A DNA stretch of 64,000 nt from Muscardinus avellanarius (Eukaryota; Chordata; Mammalia; Rodentia; Gliridae). Made by a program: the position numbers and the translations under genes. A model generated the notes under the pieces. That model did no database searches, was not told where the DNA came from, and was given only the letters and a program-made list of their open reading frames with translations. The DNA is taken from contig OY726574.1 of NCBI GenBank assembly GCA_963383645.1, positions 57,165,851 through 57,229,850 of the forward strand, given 5' to 3'. Shown here piece after piece: positions 34,231-45,712 of the stretch; within the stretch, counting starts at the first letter, position 1; each line of letters begins with the position of its first letter.

Positions 34231-35339
34231 GAGATGGGAAAGGGGGCTCCCAGTGGAGCAGAGCAGAGCAGGGGCATGACCAAGAGGCAGCCAGCTGTGA
34301 GGAAGGACGCTTCGGCCCATTCGCTGAAGCTGCTCCTCCTGCTGTTGGTTCCCACAACGCGATTGCCGACTTGTTGATGCAGTTGAGTAGGACACCTCTC
34401 AATGGGACATCTGGGCCTCCTCTGGGCACGTTGTACTTGTTGACTGTAACAGCAGATGAACTCCCCAACCTCCCCTGGATCTGCGTCCGGCATCCTCTCT
34501 GGGGCTCCGTCCTTTGCCGCCGTTCTGTGTGGACAACCGGGCTGCGCACACGCACCCGACTCACGTCCCAGTGCTCCGCAGGGACTCACACCGAAGTCTG
34601 TGCCGTGTGGGCCTGGCAGTCAGGAGAAGGAGCAGGGCGGGGCAGGTGTGTGTAAGAGACCAGTGTAGCAGGCAACCAGAAGCCTCACTAGCACCTGGAA
34701 TCCTGGTGGGAGAGGATCTCGGTGTCCTCACACTCGTGGGAGGCCCGGAGCGACGAGCTCTGAGCCGCAGGTCCGCGGCGCTTCTGGATCGGGCCTAGTA
34801 CACGTCAAGGGGTTTTTTTCTGGGATGAGGTCCTGACTTCCATGTGGCTTATTCCTTGAAAGGCTTTATCTCAGTTGCAGGCCACATCTGAAACATTGGC
34901 TATGTTAGCACATTGACCTTATGAAAACCTGTGAAAAAGTGGGCAAAATCTCCATCGCAGTTCAGAGGGAACTTTTAGTTTCTTAACATTGCAAATCACA
35001 TATATGTATATATGTGTGCATATATACACACACTATATGTATATAAATGTATGTATATGCATACACATATGTATAATTTTGGCAAATATTATTTATGGCA
35101 TTCCCAAGATGCAAAGATAAATTATGGTCTTGTAGAGATTATGGGCTGCGTTTGTAAACCTGTCGAGGGGCACTGCTGCTCAAGGTTTGCTGCGCCTCCT
35201 TCGGTGGCTTTCATCACCGGGAATTCGCCTGTGTATCAGATCGCGCGCGCTCTCCCTTGCTCTTAAAGACTCAGATGCAGGGGGAGGTCCGAGATCAGCG
35301 GAACAGAGGGCACAGACTAACAGAAATTCAGCCACTTCC

Positions 35340-35470
35340 CAACAGCACAGCGGGTAGAAATAGAGGTCGGGCAGCCCTCATCTGAAGCCCTCAGTGCTCC
35401 AAAATCCGAAACTCTCGGAGCACTGGCCTGGCACCCCAGGTGCAAGGTCCTCCAACTGGCTTCATGCGAC
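35340..35470 (+). repeat. Paired unassigned repeat, copy A
   Basis: It starts with a 24-base stretch also present exactly at about 36322 (ACAGCGGGTAGAAATAGAGG), followed by CAGCCCTCATCTGAAGCCCT and CCAAAATCCGAAACTCTCGG. It resembles an old DNA-transposon type with AAAATCCGAAA runs. Confidence 0.6.
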
Positions 35471-35495
35471 AGCTCAGAGTCAAAATGCAGGCACC

Positions 35496-35684
35496 TGCCA
35501 TGCGCGGTGGCGCACGCCTGTGATCCCAGTACAGAAGGATCGCAGGTTCCAAGGCCAGCCTCAACACGTGGGGAGGCTCCACCTAGTGAGACCCTCTTTG
35601 AAAACAAACAAACAAAAATGAAATAAAGGGCTGGGGGTGTAACTTGGAGACCAAACACCCCTGGGTTCCATCTCCAGGACCACA
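35496..35684 (+). mobile_element. B1-dID SINE
   Basis: Dimer lacking part of the B1 half (CCCAGTACAGAAGGATCGCA). Confidence 0.87.
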
Positions 35685-36319
35685 TACGTGTTAAAGAAGT
35701 ACAGGCGCGCTCAAAATACTGTGGAAAGTTGCCTCCCGGCCTCGCATGTGTGGTGTATATGAAATAGGAGTGAACTGTTTAGACTTCAGTTCAATCCCTA
35801 AAATACCTCGTTATATACATGCAAATGTTTCAACATCTAAAAACCTCTGAAATGAACCGTCTCGAGGGTTTCAGTCAGCGATGCCCACAGTACTCGCGGT
35901 CCTCACGCCCCGTGGACGCATGTCGCATCGGGCTCTGGACGGTGTCCCCCCGTCTCTCTGCCGGCCCCTGTGCTCCGGACCATCAGAATTCTGTGGGAGC
36001 TGCTGCTCCCCGGCTCTCTGGGGTTTTTGTTAAAATAGTCAGTTGTTTTGTTCAGAGAAGTGCTCAGGGGGTTCTTAACTGGGACTTACAGAAGACAAAA
36101 GGCTTTGTTGAGAGTGACTGATCCATTCCCTGGAATGCAAACCATGAGCATTTTATGGCACATAATTATATACAATAAACTATAAAAGCTTCCATCGGTG
36201 GGGCTTGATATCTGTAACCATATAGGGTTATAGCCGTGGGTTTTGATATCAGGTTCCAGTCCCTCCTCACTAAAGAACTGGTAAAAACCCTTCATCGGGG
36301 GGAAGGGATGGCAACTCCA

Positions 36320-36700
36320 GGGCAGCACAGCGGGTAGAAATAGAGGCTGAGGCTGCAGGCCTGTGATCCCAGCGCTTGGGAGGCTGAGACGGGAGGATCG
36401 CTGGGTCCGCAGCCAGCCTCGGCTGCTTAGTGAGGCCCTCCGCAACTCAGTGAAGCCCTGTTTCAAATTAAAGAGTAAACAGAGCTGGGAATGTAGCTCG
36501 TGGTAGAAGGCTCTTGCGTCCCACCCCCAGTACCCCCCCACACACCCCCAAAAAATAAATAAAAATCGAGGTTGAGCAGTCCTGATCTGAAAATCCATAG
36601 TGCTTCAATATCCAGAGCTCTCCAGCACTGGCGTGGCGCCCAAGTGGAAGGTCCTGCTCCGAGGCCAGGGCTGCTGTGTTTGACTCACAGTCTGGGCGCA
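36320..36700 (+). repeat. Paired unassigned repeat, copy B, split by a SINE
   Basis: The same element as 35340, interrupted by the SINE at 36343-36566, after which it resumes GGTTGAGCAGTCCTGATCTG and continues to CAAGTGGAAGGTCCTGCT. The SINE appears flanked by AAATAGAGG / AAATCGAGG. Confidence 0.6.
36343..36566 (+). mobile_element. B1-dID SINE
   Basis: Inserted in the paired unassigned repeat. The B1 start is unusual (GGCTGAGGCTGCAGGCCTGT). Confidence 0.87.
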
Positions 36701-36724
36701 GCACAAAGGTGCCTGGCTGAGGGA

Positions 36725-38053
36725 TAGGAGCGCGAGTCCAGTCCCTCTGTGTCAACCAAGCGTGCAGATAGAAAGTCTTGGTTGGAAGCCAGCTGGCCGT
36801 TTCAGAAGCAGGCTCCATGGGGCAGCCTGGCTTCCCCAACTGGCGCACTTGACTGAGTTTGTCTTAGATGTCTAAGTACTTACATCTGACTGTGGCGCCC
36901 ATGTTTATTTCCCTTTTATTCTCTGGAACAGCAGGTTCTTTGTTACTAACAAAACCACCTGTATGGTCTCTAGGTCCCAGTTTGCAAAGCTCAGATCCTC
37001 AGGGTTCACCAGCTCCTTAGAATACAAACCACCCTGTGGCAGGCACAGTCCTCGCCGTGCTGCACACGCACACCTGCTTCTGTTTCCCGTTGTCACATCT
37101 CTCCCTGTCTCCTATCCACACGGTCACAAGCCTTTTCTTTTTCTTTTTCTTTTTAAGAAGTTGTTTCTTTCCCTGTTCTGTGATTTTGTCCATCCTACCC
37201 TGGGTCTGTGCAGGAGAAGTATTGGAAAGGCGCTCCCCTGAGCCCTGGGGCCTCGTGGAGCCCTGACTTGCCCAGCTCTGCTTGGATAAACATTTCTCTT
37301 ACATGCTTTGTGCCCAGCCCCGGTGTGTGCCTGGGTTGTAGGCAGGAGTGGAAGCAGATGGATCTTCCAGCAACCTCAAAGCCATGCAAATGTCCTTCTG
37401 TGCAACAGTCCTGTGGACAAAACTTAGTAAATGTGCAATCGCGCAGTGGTGCGGGTCCGCACAGCCCCATCAGCGCGTCTCACTATATGCCCTGTCACTC
37501 TCCGTGGCAGCCGCGCATGTTGCTGTGTTAGTGGCATTTTCCTAAGCCCTGTACACGGGAACAGGTGCAGCCGAGCATGTCCAGGTGGCGGGCTGTCCTG
37601 GCCAGCTTCGCTGCTGTGACGCAACTTCCTTCCTGCAGGAAGGCTCTCGTGGTGGTAGCCAGAGCTAGGGCGCGTTCGTCCGCGTTTAGGAGTAGACCTG
37701 GTAGGAATCTCTGAATCCTCTGTTTCAGTTCCTCTTCAGGCGTGCGCAGTGGGAAGGGGATGAATAGTTCTGTCCTTGTGTTTGCAAAGAGGACGCTGCT
37801 GGCTGTCATCGGTAGAAAAGAGCTTCCAGCTGCTTTTCCAGCAGTCGGGGTGCGAGGCCAGGCCGCCCAGGGAGGGGCCCCGGCCGAGCACGGCTCTAGA
37901 CGGATTGTGCTTCCTTGGTCGGTCAAGCCAAGCTCATCCTGGCATCCCATTGTGTACTCTCAACCCCCCAAAAACCAAGTGCTTTTTTTTTTTTTTTTTT
38001 TTTTTACTGAGAGGGCCTCTCTTAACCACAGGAGATTTTAGAAGATGATATGT
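36725..38053. other. SINE-free unique sequence
   Basis: No repeat or exon recognised except a T22 run at 37983. Confidence 0.55.
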
Positions 38054-38279
38054 GCCGGGCGTGGTGGCGCACGCTTGTAATCCCCGCGCTTGTGAGACTG
38101 AGACAGGAGGATCGCGCAGGTTCGAAGCCAGCCTCAGCTACTTAGTGAGGCTCTCAGCAACTTAGTGAGACCCTGTTTCCAAATAAAATATAAAATAGGT
38201 CTGGGAGTGTAGCCCAGAGGCAGAAAGTCTCTGGGTTCCATCCCCAGTACCACAAAAAAAAAAAAAAAAAAAAAAAAAA
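38054..38279 (+). mobile_element. B1-dID SINE
   Basis: CpG-rich, near-intact dimer with about 24 A at its tail. It has the young subfamily's left half but the older middle and ID half, so it is intermediate. Confidence 0.95.
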
Positions 38280-38499
38280 GATGATATATAATGAAAGCAA
38301 CTGTGTGTTCTAAACTCCGTGCAGTTTACTTAGGTTAACAAATAAGCACAGGAAACTGGGCGCGAGATACGTGGATGAGTCTCCAGCGGTGACGGTAACT
38401 GCGCCTCCCACTTCCGGTTCGTTACGGCGAGACCTTTCTAGGACAAGAATCAGACATTCGGTCGGATAGTGTGGTTAAGTTCTCATCAAAGCCCCTTTT

Positions 38500-38702
38500 T
38501 GGTAAGGGGTCATGGACAGTGAACCGCAGGGTGTTTGACCTCCCAGCTACCACCGAGTCCATATTATTTTTATTTTGAAACAGGGTCTCTCAGGTTGCTG
38601 AGGGTCCCACTACATCTCAGAGGCTGATCTAGAACCCACGATGGCTCGATGGCTCGTCTTAGCCTCCTGGGATTCCAGGAGTGTGCCACCACACCCAGCC
38701 CA
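38500..38702 (-). mobile_element. B1-dID SINE
   Basis: Old dimer; CGATGGCTCGATGGCTCG duplicated inside. Confidence 0.82.
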
Positions 38703-39104
38703 GGGCCTCTTCTTGCAGCCCATTTAACCCTTTTAAGCCCTAATTAGGAACTGTGTGTCCATTGGGGAGGTGAAAATCATTTCCCTGTGCATGAAATACA
38801 ATAAAGTGGTTTTACCCTAAGAGACCCTCATTGTATGAAGCCGCATGCTAACTTCTTCGTCTCTGATCGCCGTTATTTACTCTTTTCTGGAATGATGAGC
38901 CCCTGGCCTGTGCTGTAAAGGCTAAAGTTCAAAATGCACCCTGCCCCTGCTGTGAATCGCTCAGCCGCTGTGACTCCAAAGGTTTCTTTCTTTCTCTTTC
39001 TGGGTCTGATTGTTGGCTTCGAAGACATTTCTGCATCTCTTGATTGCAAGCAAGGAAAGTTTCACTCTCCATGGACTCTGACATGTCTGTCTGTCTGTCT
39101 CTGC

Positions 39105-39272
39105 GGTGCTAGGGTTGGAACCCAGGGGGCATTCTACCTCCGAGCAGCCCTATTTTTTAGTCTTTATTTTGAAACAGGATCTCACTAAGTGCTGTGGAGG
39201 GCCTCCTGAGTGATCCTCCTGCCTCAGCCTCCCAAGCACTGGGATTACAAGCGTGCATACCATGCGCGGCCA
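39105..39272 (-). mobile_element. B1-dID SINE
   Basis: Dimer with deletions in both halves; TGTC tail. Confidence 0.88.
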
Positions 39273-39666
39273 CTCTTGCTTGTTTTCCTACCTAAGTAAA
39301 TTTTTTTTAATTGCTCATGATTTTAGGAGGCAGAGAGAATACCTTGCAGCCTGAAGGTTCCCGTTCTCACCCCTTCTGCTCTGATGGCTCCCATCCCCAC
39401 TGCAGCTCCTTAGGCCAACTCCTCTCTCCAGCCACACGAGCTGCGGGCGGGGACAACGCAGGCCAGTCCTTCTTTTAGCTGCCTTCATGTGCTGAGAAGG
39501 AAATGCGCTGTCAGGGTGGCTGGTCAGGATTCAGTGAAACCTGTATCTGTGGATCAAAGTTAACAGATGTGGGAATTAAACCTTAAACATGGTCAGCATC
39601 ACTGAAAACCTAAAAGTATCTCACTCTGCAGTGATTACAAATTTTAAACTTCCTACATTTCCACGG

Positions 39667-39668
<2 letters not shown>

Positions 39669-39718
<50 letters not shown>
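39669..39718. repeat. (TG)n microsatellite
   Basis: About 24 TG repeats at the tail end of the SINE at 39718. Confidence 0.95.
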
Positions 39719-39911
39719 TACTAGAGGTGGAACCCAGGGGCTTTTCTATCTCCGGGCTACACTCCCACACCTATTTTATACCTTATTTAGAAACAGGGCC
39801 TCACTAAGTTGCTGAGAGCCTCACTCAGTAGCTGAGGCTGGCTTTGTGCGATCCTTCTGTCTCAGCCTCCCAAGTGCTAGGATTAACAAGCGTGCTCCAC
39901 CACGCCCGGCT
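39718..39911 (-). mobile_element. B1-dID SINE
   Basis: Complete dimer with TG tail. Confidence 0.93.
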
Positions 39912-40330
39912 TCCAGGCAAGTTTTGATACCAGAACATCCACTGTGCATGGATATTACTAATAAGAATGCATGTAAAATCGTTATAACCTTGGGGCCGTG
40001 CCCACGTCAGTGCCTGACCGTGTCAGTCTGAGTGTGTTAGTTGTTGGGCATAGGCCAATGTGATTGGTCTGTTGCAGGAGGCTGAGTGGTGTGCTAACAA
40101 TGAGCTGTCCAGAAGGAAAAGGCCTGACTGGGCATCCTGTGCTCGTTCCTGGGTATAAGTATTTCCACCTTGACCAATCTCAAGCTAAGAGTGTGAAGTC
40201 ATGAACCCAGAATTGTGAGGAAAATAGAAACAGTTGCCTCTCACCCGTCAGTGTAAACTAGTTCCAGCCACACCCCTGATAAATCCATGGGAAAAGTGGA
40301 ATGGGAATTTTGCCTTATAAGTCCTTTTTA

Positions 40331-40534
40331 AGCTGGACATACTGGTACAGGCCTGTAATTTCAGTACTTGGGAGGCTGAGTCAGGAGGGTTACAGGTTGG
40401 AGGACCAGCTTCAGCGACTCAGCAAGGCCCTCACAACCTAGTGAGACCCTGTTTCGAAAAAAAATAATAAAATAGGGCAGAGGGTATAACTCAGAGGTAG
40501 AATGTGCCTGGGTTCAATTCCCAGTACCAAAAAA
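40331..40534 (+). mobile_element. B1-dID SINE
   Basis: Older dimer, complete. Confidence 0.9.
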
Positions 40535-40967
40535 GTCCTTCTTAAAATGTCTCTTCTGTCTGAAGAATGTCGCTTTGTGAGTGTGCATGCCTGTGCATAC
40601 AAATATATATTTTTATCTAGTTATTTGAGTCTTAAACAGCTCTCTGAATTTAACTGTCATTTATGAACTCTTTGGCATGGAAAATAAGAGAGCATCCATT
40701 TCCCCATTTTCTTTACATCCGGCTGTAATTTGTTCCACGCCTCTGACTTTTTGTTCTGTTTTTCCATGTGTATTTTTCAGTTCAGTTGCTTTGACTTTGA
40801 AAGCCATAGTAGTCCGCCCCGTGAAGAGATCTCATCCCCTCAATGCCCTGTGTCCAGTGTTAGTAACCAGTGCATGTGTGAGCCCTGAACGGGGCGGGCC
40901 TTCCTGCGTCACAGCCACGTTCTCTTGAAGCCAACATGGGGAGTAGTCGGTAAAAGAAGGCCCCCAG

Positions 40968-41210
40968 CCAGACATGGTGGCACATGCCTGTAAGCCCAGT
41001 ACTTGGGAGGCCGAGGCAGGAGGATTGCAAGTTTGAGACCCGCCTCGGCAGCTTAGTGAGACCATTTCAAAATAAAAAGGGCCAGAGGTGTAGCACAGAG
41101 GTGGAATGCCCTGGGTTCAATCCCCAGGACAGGGAGGGAGGGAGGGAGAAGGGGTTGGGGTGTAGCACCGAGGTAGGAAGCCTGGAGTTCGAGCCTCAGC
41201 CCCCCAAGAC
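40968..41210 (+). mobile_element. B1-dID SINE with a second ID half
   Basis: A B1 half and ID half are followed by GGGA repeats and another ID-like half (GGGTTGGGGTGTAGCACCGA). Confidence 0.8.
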
Positions 41211-42738
41211 AGAGAAGTCTTCTATTTATTTCCCTCATGATTTGCGTGCTAACATCCATGCGTTTCTTTCACCTCAAGTTGGCCGACCCATTTCTCACTA
41301 AGGTGGCTGCTCATCACGCCCGCGCTGGGAGCGCCCTTGGCAACTTCCCTGCAGATTCAGTGTCTGAGTCTTCACTTGAAAAGACAAGCGTTCCTTGAGG
41401 AATGAGGCGTGCCTCCAAGCTGATTGATATTTTCATTTACCTTGAAGCCCACTTCCCCCGTCAAATGACTAGTTTTGTTGTTTAGGAAGAAGTTAAGTCA
41501 GTACCTGCGAGCGTGGATCCGGGCTCTGGGGCCAGCACCTGCTCGGGGGCGTGGTCTCCACAAGTCCCAGCGCTGCTCTTCCAGTGCCGCGCCCTGGCAC
41601 GCCGTGCTCAGCGGAGGCCCAGGCTGCGCAGCGCAGCCCCGTCGTCCCGTGTTAGTCCTTCAGCCTCCCCAGAACGCCGTTGGAAGCAGCCGGGGTTGCA
41701 ATGTGGGCTTTCCGGCTCAGCTTTGCCCTATCAGACACTCTGGGACCAGGTGTCGCGATGCTGGGGCACTGGAGAGTCTGGGGACCCTGGGGTCTTGATG
41801 GCACGTTTGCATTCCTATCTGTCAGCTTCAGCAGAGCCCGGGGGTTCCTGTGGGCCAGCCCCGACTGGTGGGGGAGGGTGCTCCCATGGGCATCTGCATT
41901 TTGACTGTCAGGCCCAGGAAGCTGCACCCTGTCTGCGGTACAGTGAGATCTGGCCTGTCACCTGTCACCCAGAAAGCTGGGGACAATAGGAGGAGAGAAA
42001 GAAGACTGTGAGCTCCCCGCCCCTGAGCGTGGGCTCCGCTGGTGCGAGGGACCTGGGTCGTCTCACTGCAGGACCCACGCTCTCACATCGGGGTTTTAAA
42101 CTGTGCTGTGCAGCTGCCGGAGGGTACTGGTTGGCTCTGAGAACTAGGAAAGCAAACGAAATCCCACACCTCGCTGAGAAGTCAGCCCGAGGACGGCCCT
42201 GAGTTACCCGAGGAACACACAGAGAAGTGTGACCCTGAGCGCCCAGCCCAGCAGCGAGCCAGGCCGGTCAGAGGAGGGGATCTGTCGCAAAGCTGGAAGG
42301 CAGTTATTTGGTGGAGGAGTAGGTATTTCAAAAGAAGGACAAGTCTTAAGACTCAGCAAAGGGGCAGCCCCGCATTGCACACCCGGGGCCCAGGCACTTT
42401 CCCACCGTGATCCCCGCTTTCCGACACCTATTAGGTGCCCCGTTCTTATTTCTCAAATCACAAATGGGGGTGTAGTCAGGAAGGAACATGAAGAGGTGGG
42501 CAGCATTTGGGGGTCTAGGGGGGGACTGGTGGGGGGTTAGGAAAACTAAAGCCTGTGCTGGCCAGCCAGACGCAAGACACTTTAGAACATCCTGGCATCT
42601 TCTAGAAGGCACAGAGGAACTATTCAGATGGCAGCTAAGAATTATCGTGGATTTCTGAACCAGGGGATTAGAGTGGCATTTGTAGAAAAAACAGTTTTTA
42701 TTTTTGTCAATGTATTTCAGAGACACACCCACCCACTA

Positions 42739-42742
<4 letters not shown>
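41211..42742. other. GC-rich SINE-free stretch
   Basis: Overlapping open frames at 41475-41989 follow from GC content; a possible MER5A piece is inside. Confidence 0.5.
41745..41935 (+). mobile_element. Possible MER5A-like fragment in a GC-rich stretch
   Basis: GGGCATCTGCATTTTGACTG followed by GGCCCAGGAAGCTG resembles the MER5A core. The left part is weak. The long open frames here are due to GC content. Confidence 0.35.

Positions 42743-42783
<41 letters not shown>
42743..42783. repeat. (CA)n microsatellite
   Basis: About 20 CA repeats in unique sequence about 40 bases before a young SINE. Confidence 0.93.
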
Positions 42784-42787
<4 letters not shown>

Positions 42788-42827
42788 TTTGAGAAGCTGG
42801 AGATGAATTGCTTTTTTTTTTTTTTTT

Positions 42828-43010
42828 GGTGGTACTGGGGTTCCTGGAAGCCCTTCTAGCTCCAGGCTACACTCCCAGACCTATTTTTACATTTTTATTT
42901 GGAAACAGGGTCTCCTACGGCAGCGCGCGCGGCTGGCTTCGAACCCGCGCGATCCTCCTGTCTCTGCCTCCCAAGCGTGGGGATTACAAGCGTGCGCCAC
43001 CACGCCCGGC
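42828..43010 (-). mobile_element. Young B1-dID subfamily copy 6
   Basis: GGGGTTCCTGGAAGCCC and a GCGCGCGGCTGG expansion; CpG intact. Confidence 0.95.
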
Positions 43011-43547
43011 AATGAATTACTTTTTATCACCACTTGCTAAGCTGACCTCTCACTTCTGCTGACTTCTCTGGCCCAGGGCCCGCAAGCTTGACCCCAGCAG
43101 TGGTGTGGGTCCTCAGAACAGCGAGCCCGCGGAGACTGGCTTCTGAGGTTCCAATTTCAGTGTAGTAGAACTTCAAAAGGAAATTCAGCAGGGACAACCA
43201 GCCTCCTGTGGTTTTCAGCTTACGCTGATGAAGGCTTCTGTCTTGACATTATTCTACCTCTCTTTCCAAAAGTGCGATCATCTTTGGGTATCATTCCCTT
43301 ACGAGCCTCACTTACCAGCCGAACCTTCAAGCCAGTCCTCACCTCTTGTGGAACGATGGGCGTTTATTTAATGTGGGGATTACTTTGCTGCTTGAGTTTT
43401 ATCATCACAGGTGCTAAGAGAGACCACAGCCTGCAGAAGTCTCAGGCCTATCAATAGGTGAACTGCAGACTAAATCTGAGCGCTCAGTTCTGAGAAAGGC
43501 AATCTCTCAACACAAAAAAGTTTGTTTCTGCACTTGTTTATTTATTT

Positions 43548-43740
43548 GCTACTGAGGGTTGAACCCAGAGGTGTTGTTCTACTCTGAGCTATGCCTCCAG
43601 CCCTATTTTCTTAGTCTTAGTTCATCTTTTCTTTTGAAACATGGTCCCACTGAGTTTTTGAGACTGGCCTCAAACCTGTAATCCTCCTGTCTCAACCCCC
43701 CAGGTCCTAGTATTAGAGGCCTGCACCACCATGCCCTGCC
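43548..43740 (-). mobile_element. B1-dID SINE
   Basis: Old diverged dimer. Confidence 0.85.
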
Positions 43741-43782
43741 GTACCTTTTAGTTTTTTAATTTATTTTATTTTTATTTTTTTG

Positions 43783-43982
43783 TAGTACTGGGGATGGAAC
43801 CCTCAGGCATTCTACCTCTGACCTGCACCCTCAGCTCTATTTTTTATTCTTTATTTGGAAACAGGGTCTCACTGAGTTGCAAAGGGCCTCATTAAGTAGC
43901 TGAGGCTGTCTGCAAACTGCGATCCTCCTGTCTCAGCCTCCTGAATGCTGGGATTATGAGCGTGCACCACCAATCCTGGCTT
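43783..43982 (-). mobile_element. B1-dID SINE
   Basis: Complete dimer directly after the previous one, same orientation. Confidence 0.9.
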
Positions 43983-44439
43983 GCTGTACCTGTTCGTTTA
44001 ACAGGTCTTTCTAGGACAAGTCTAGCCCAGCAGCCCTCTACAGTTTATCTAGTTAGACACCCATCTTGCTGCTTCTGGTTTTCACTTGCGAGTGTCAATA
44101 AGCTTGGACGAGCAGCTTGTAGGAGCTCTGCACTCAGCTCCCGGCTCTGCCCTCGCTGGCCTGGAGACTTGGGCTCTTTTCCCTCCTGCCTTCCTAGCGT
44201 CTGGAAAACAAGGCTCGGAATCCCTGCTTTGCAGCCTGACCTGGGGGATGACCAGGGGCAAGGAGCGGGAGCCTGGCCCGGATCGGTCCTCAGTAATGTC
44301 CGTCAGCCTCAGCTGCTACTCTCTGCCTTCATAGCAGTAGCCATTACTGCCCGATAAAGGAATGTCCGGAGGCCTTCCTCCAATCCCCTCACAGCTCATC
44401 TGTGGCAGTGAACTTCCATGAGTCTTCTTTTTATTTTTA

Positions 44440-44515
44440 TTTTTATTTTTTGGTACTGGGTATGGAACCCAGGAGCATTCTACCTCTGAGCCTCACTCCC
44501 AGCACTATTTTTATT

Positions 44516-44560
<45 letters not shown>

Positions 44561-44888
44561 TTGGTGGTACTGGGCTTCCTGGAAGCCTTTCTACCTCCGG
44601 GCTACACTCCCAGACCTATTTTATACTTTTTTATTTTTGGAAACAGGGTCTCTTAAGCCAGCGCGGCTGGCTTCGAACCTGCGCGATCCTCCCGTCTCCG
44701 CCTCCCAAGCGCGGGGATTACAAGCGTGCGCCACCACGCCCGGCTTTTTTATTCTTTATTTTGAAACAGGGTCTCATAGAGTTGCAAAGGGCCTCGTTGA
44801 GTAGTTGAGGCTGTCTGCAAACTGCCATTCTCCTGTCTCAGCCTCCCGAATGCTGGGATGACAAGCATGTGCCACCACGCCCGGCTTT
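44440..44888 (-). mobile_element. B1-dID SINE, outer of a nested pair, with target duplications
   Basis: ID half at 44450-44511 and B1 half at 44745-44888. Flanked by a perfect 13-base repeat CATGAGTCTTCTT at 44417-44429 and 44889-44901. Confidence 0.92.
44563..44744 (-). mobile_element. Young B1-dID subfamily copy 7
   Basis: GGGCTTCCTGGAAGCC and CTCTTAAGCCAGCGCGGCTG, close to the apparent consensus; sits in the linker of the outer SINE with an ATT tail. Confidence 0.95.
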
Positions 44889-45296
44889 CATGAGTCTTCT
44901 TAATGAAAAGACTCAACGCTCTTAATCACAGAAGGACATGGTGGGGTTATTGACACCACAGTCTGTGCCCACAGAATGAATGACCAGGAATACAGCCAGG
45001 AAGGAGGGGCGGGAGGGACAAATGGGAGAAAGGCTTCCTCCCCAGCCAGCCAGGCTTCCTCTGTTCACAGCTGAGGCGTTTGTGAGCAACTCATGTAATA
45101 AAGGGTTCTTATTATAAAAACCACAGAGAGGCATTCTTTTGCGTCTCCACATACACTGGTACACATTCTGTATCCTGAGTGGTACCATTACATCTGGTTT
45201 TATGCCTACAACAATTCTGTGTCAATAGGCAGGGCATAAATTGTAAACAGATAATACATATTCTGGCGGGAGGCTGCTAGAGTGTGAAACTACGGC

Positions 45297-45454
45297 GGGC
45301 GCTCTACCTCTGAGCTACATCCTCAGCCCTATTTTTATTTTTTATTTTGAAACCGGGTTTCACGAAGTTGCTGAGGCTGGCCTCGAACCTATGATCCCCT
45401 TAATTCTTCTTCCCAAATACTCTGGCATTTCCAGCATGCACCATAGCACCAGCT
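45297..45454 (-). mobile_element. B1-dID SINE, 3'-truncated
   Basis: Starts within the ID half at CTCTACCTCTGAGC; B1 half decayed. Confidence 0.83.
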
Positions 45455-45490
45455 TACATGTTCTTTTTATTTTTATTTATTTATTTTTTC

Positions 45491-45712
45491 CAGTACTGGG
45501 GATTGATTGCTGTACTGGGCATTCTCTCTTCGAGTCACACCCCCAGCCCTATTTTTTGTTTGTTTGTTTGTTATTGTTTGTTTTGAAACAGGGTCTCACT
45601 AAGTTGCGGAGGGCCTCACTTAAGTAGCCGAGCCTGGCCTCGAACCTGCCATCCTCCTCTCTCAGCTGCCTAAGTACTGGGGATACAAATGGGCACCACC
45701 ATGCTCGGCTTT
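45491..45712 (-). mobile_element. B1-dID SINE
   Basis: Diverged dimer with TTTG repeats in its linker. Confidence 0.88.

Noticed and set aside
41475..41989. Overlapping long + strand frames
   Set aside because: GC-rich DNA with open frames in more than one phase; no homology recognised.
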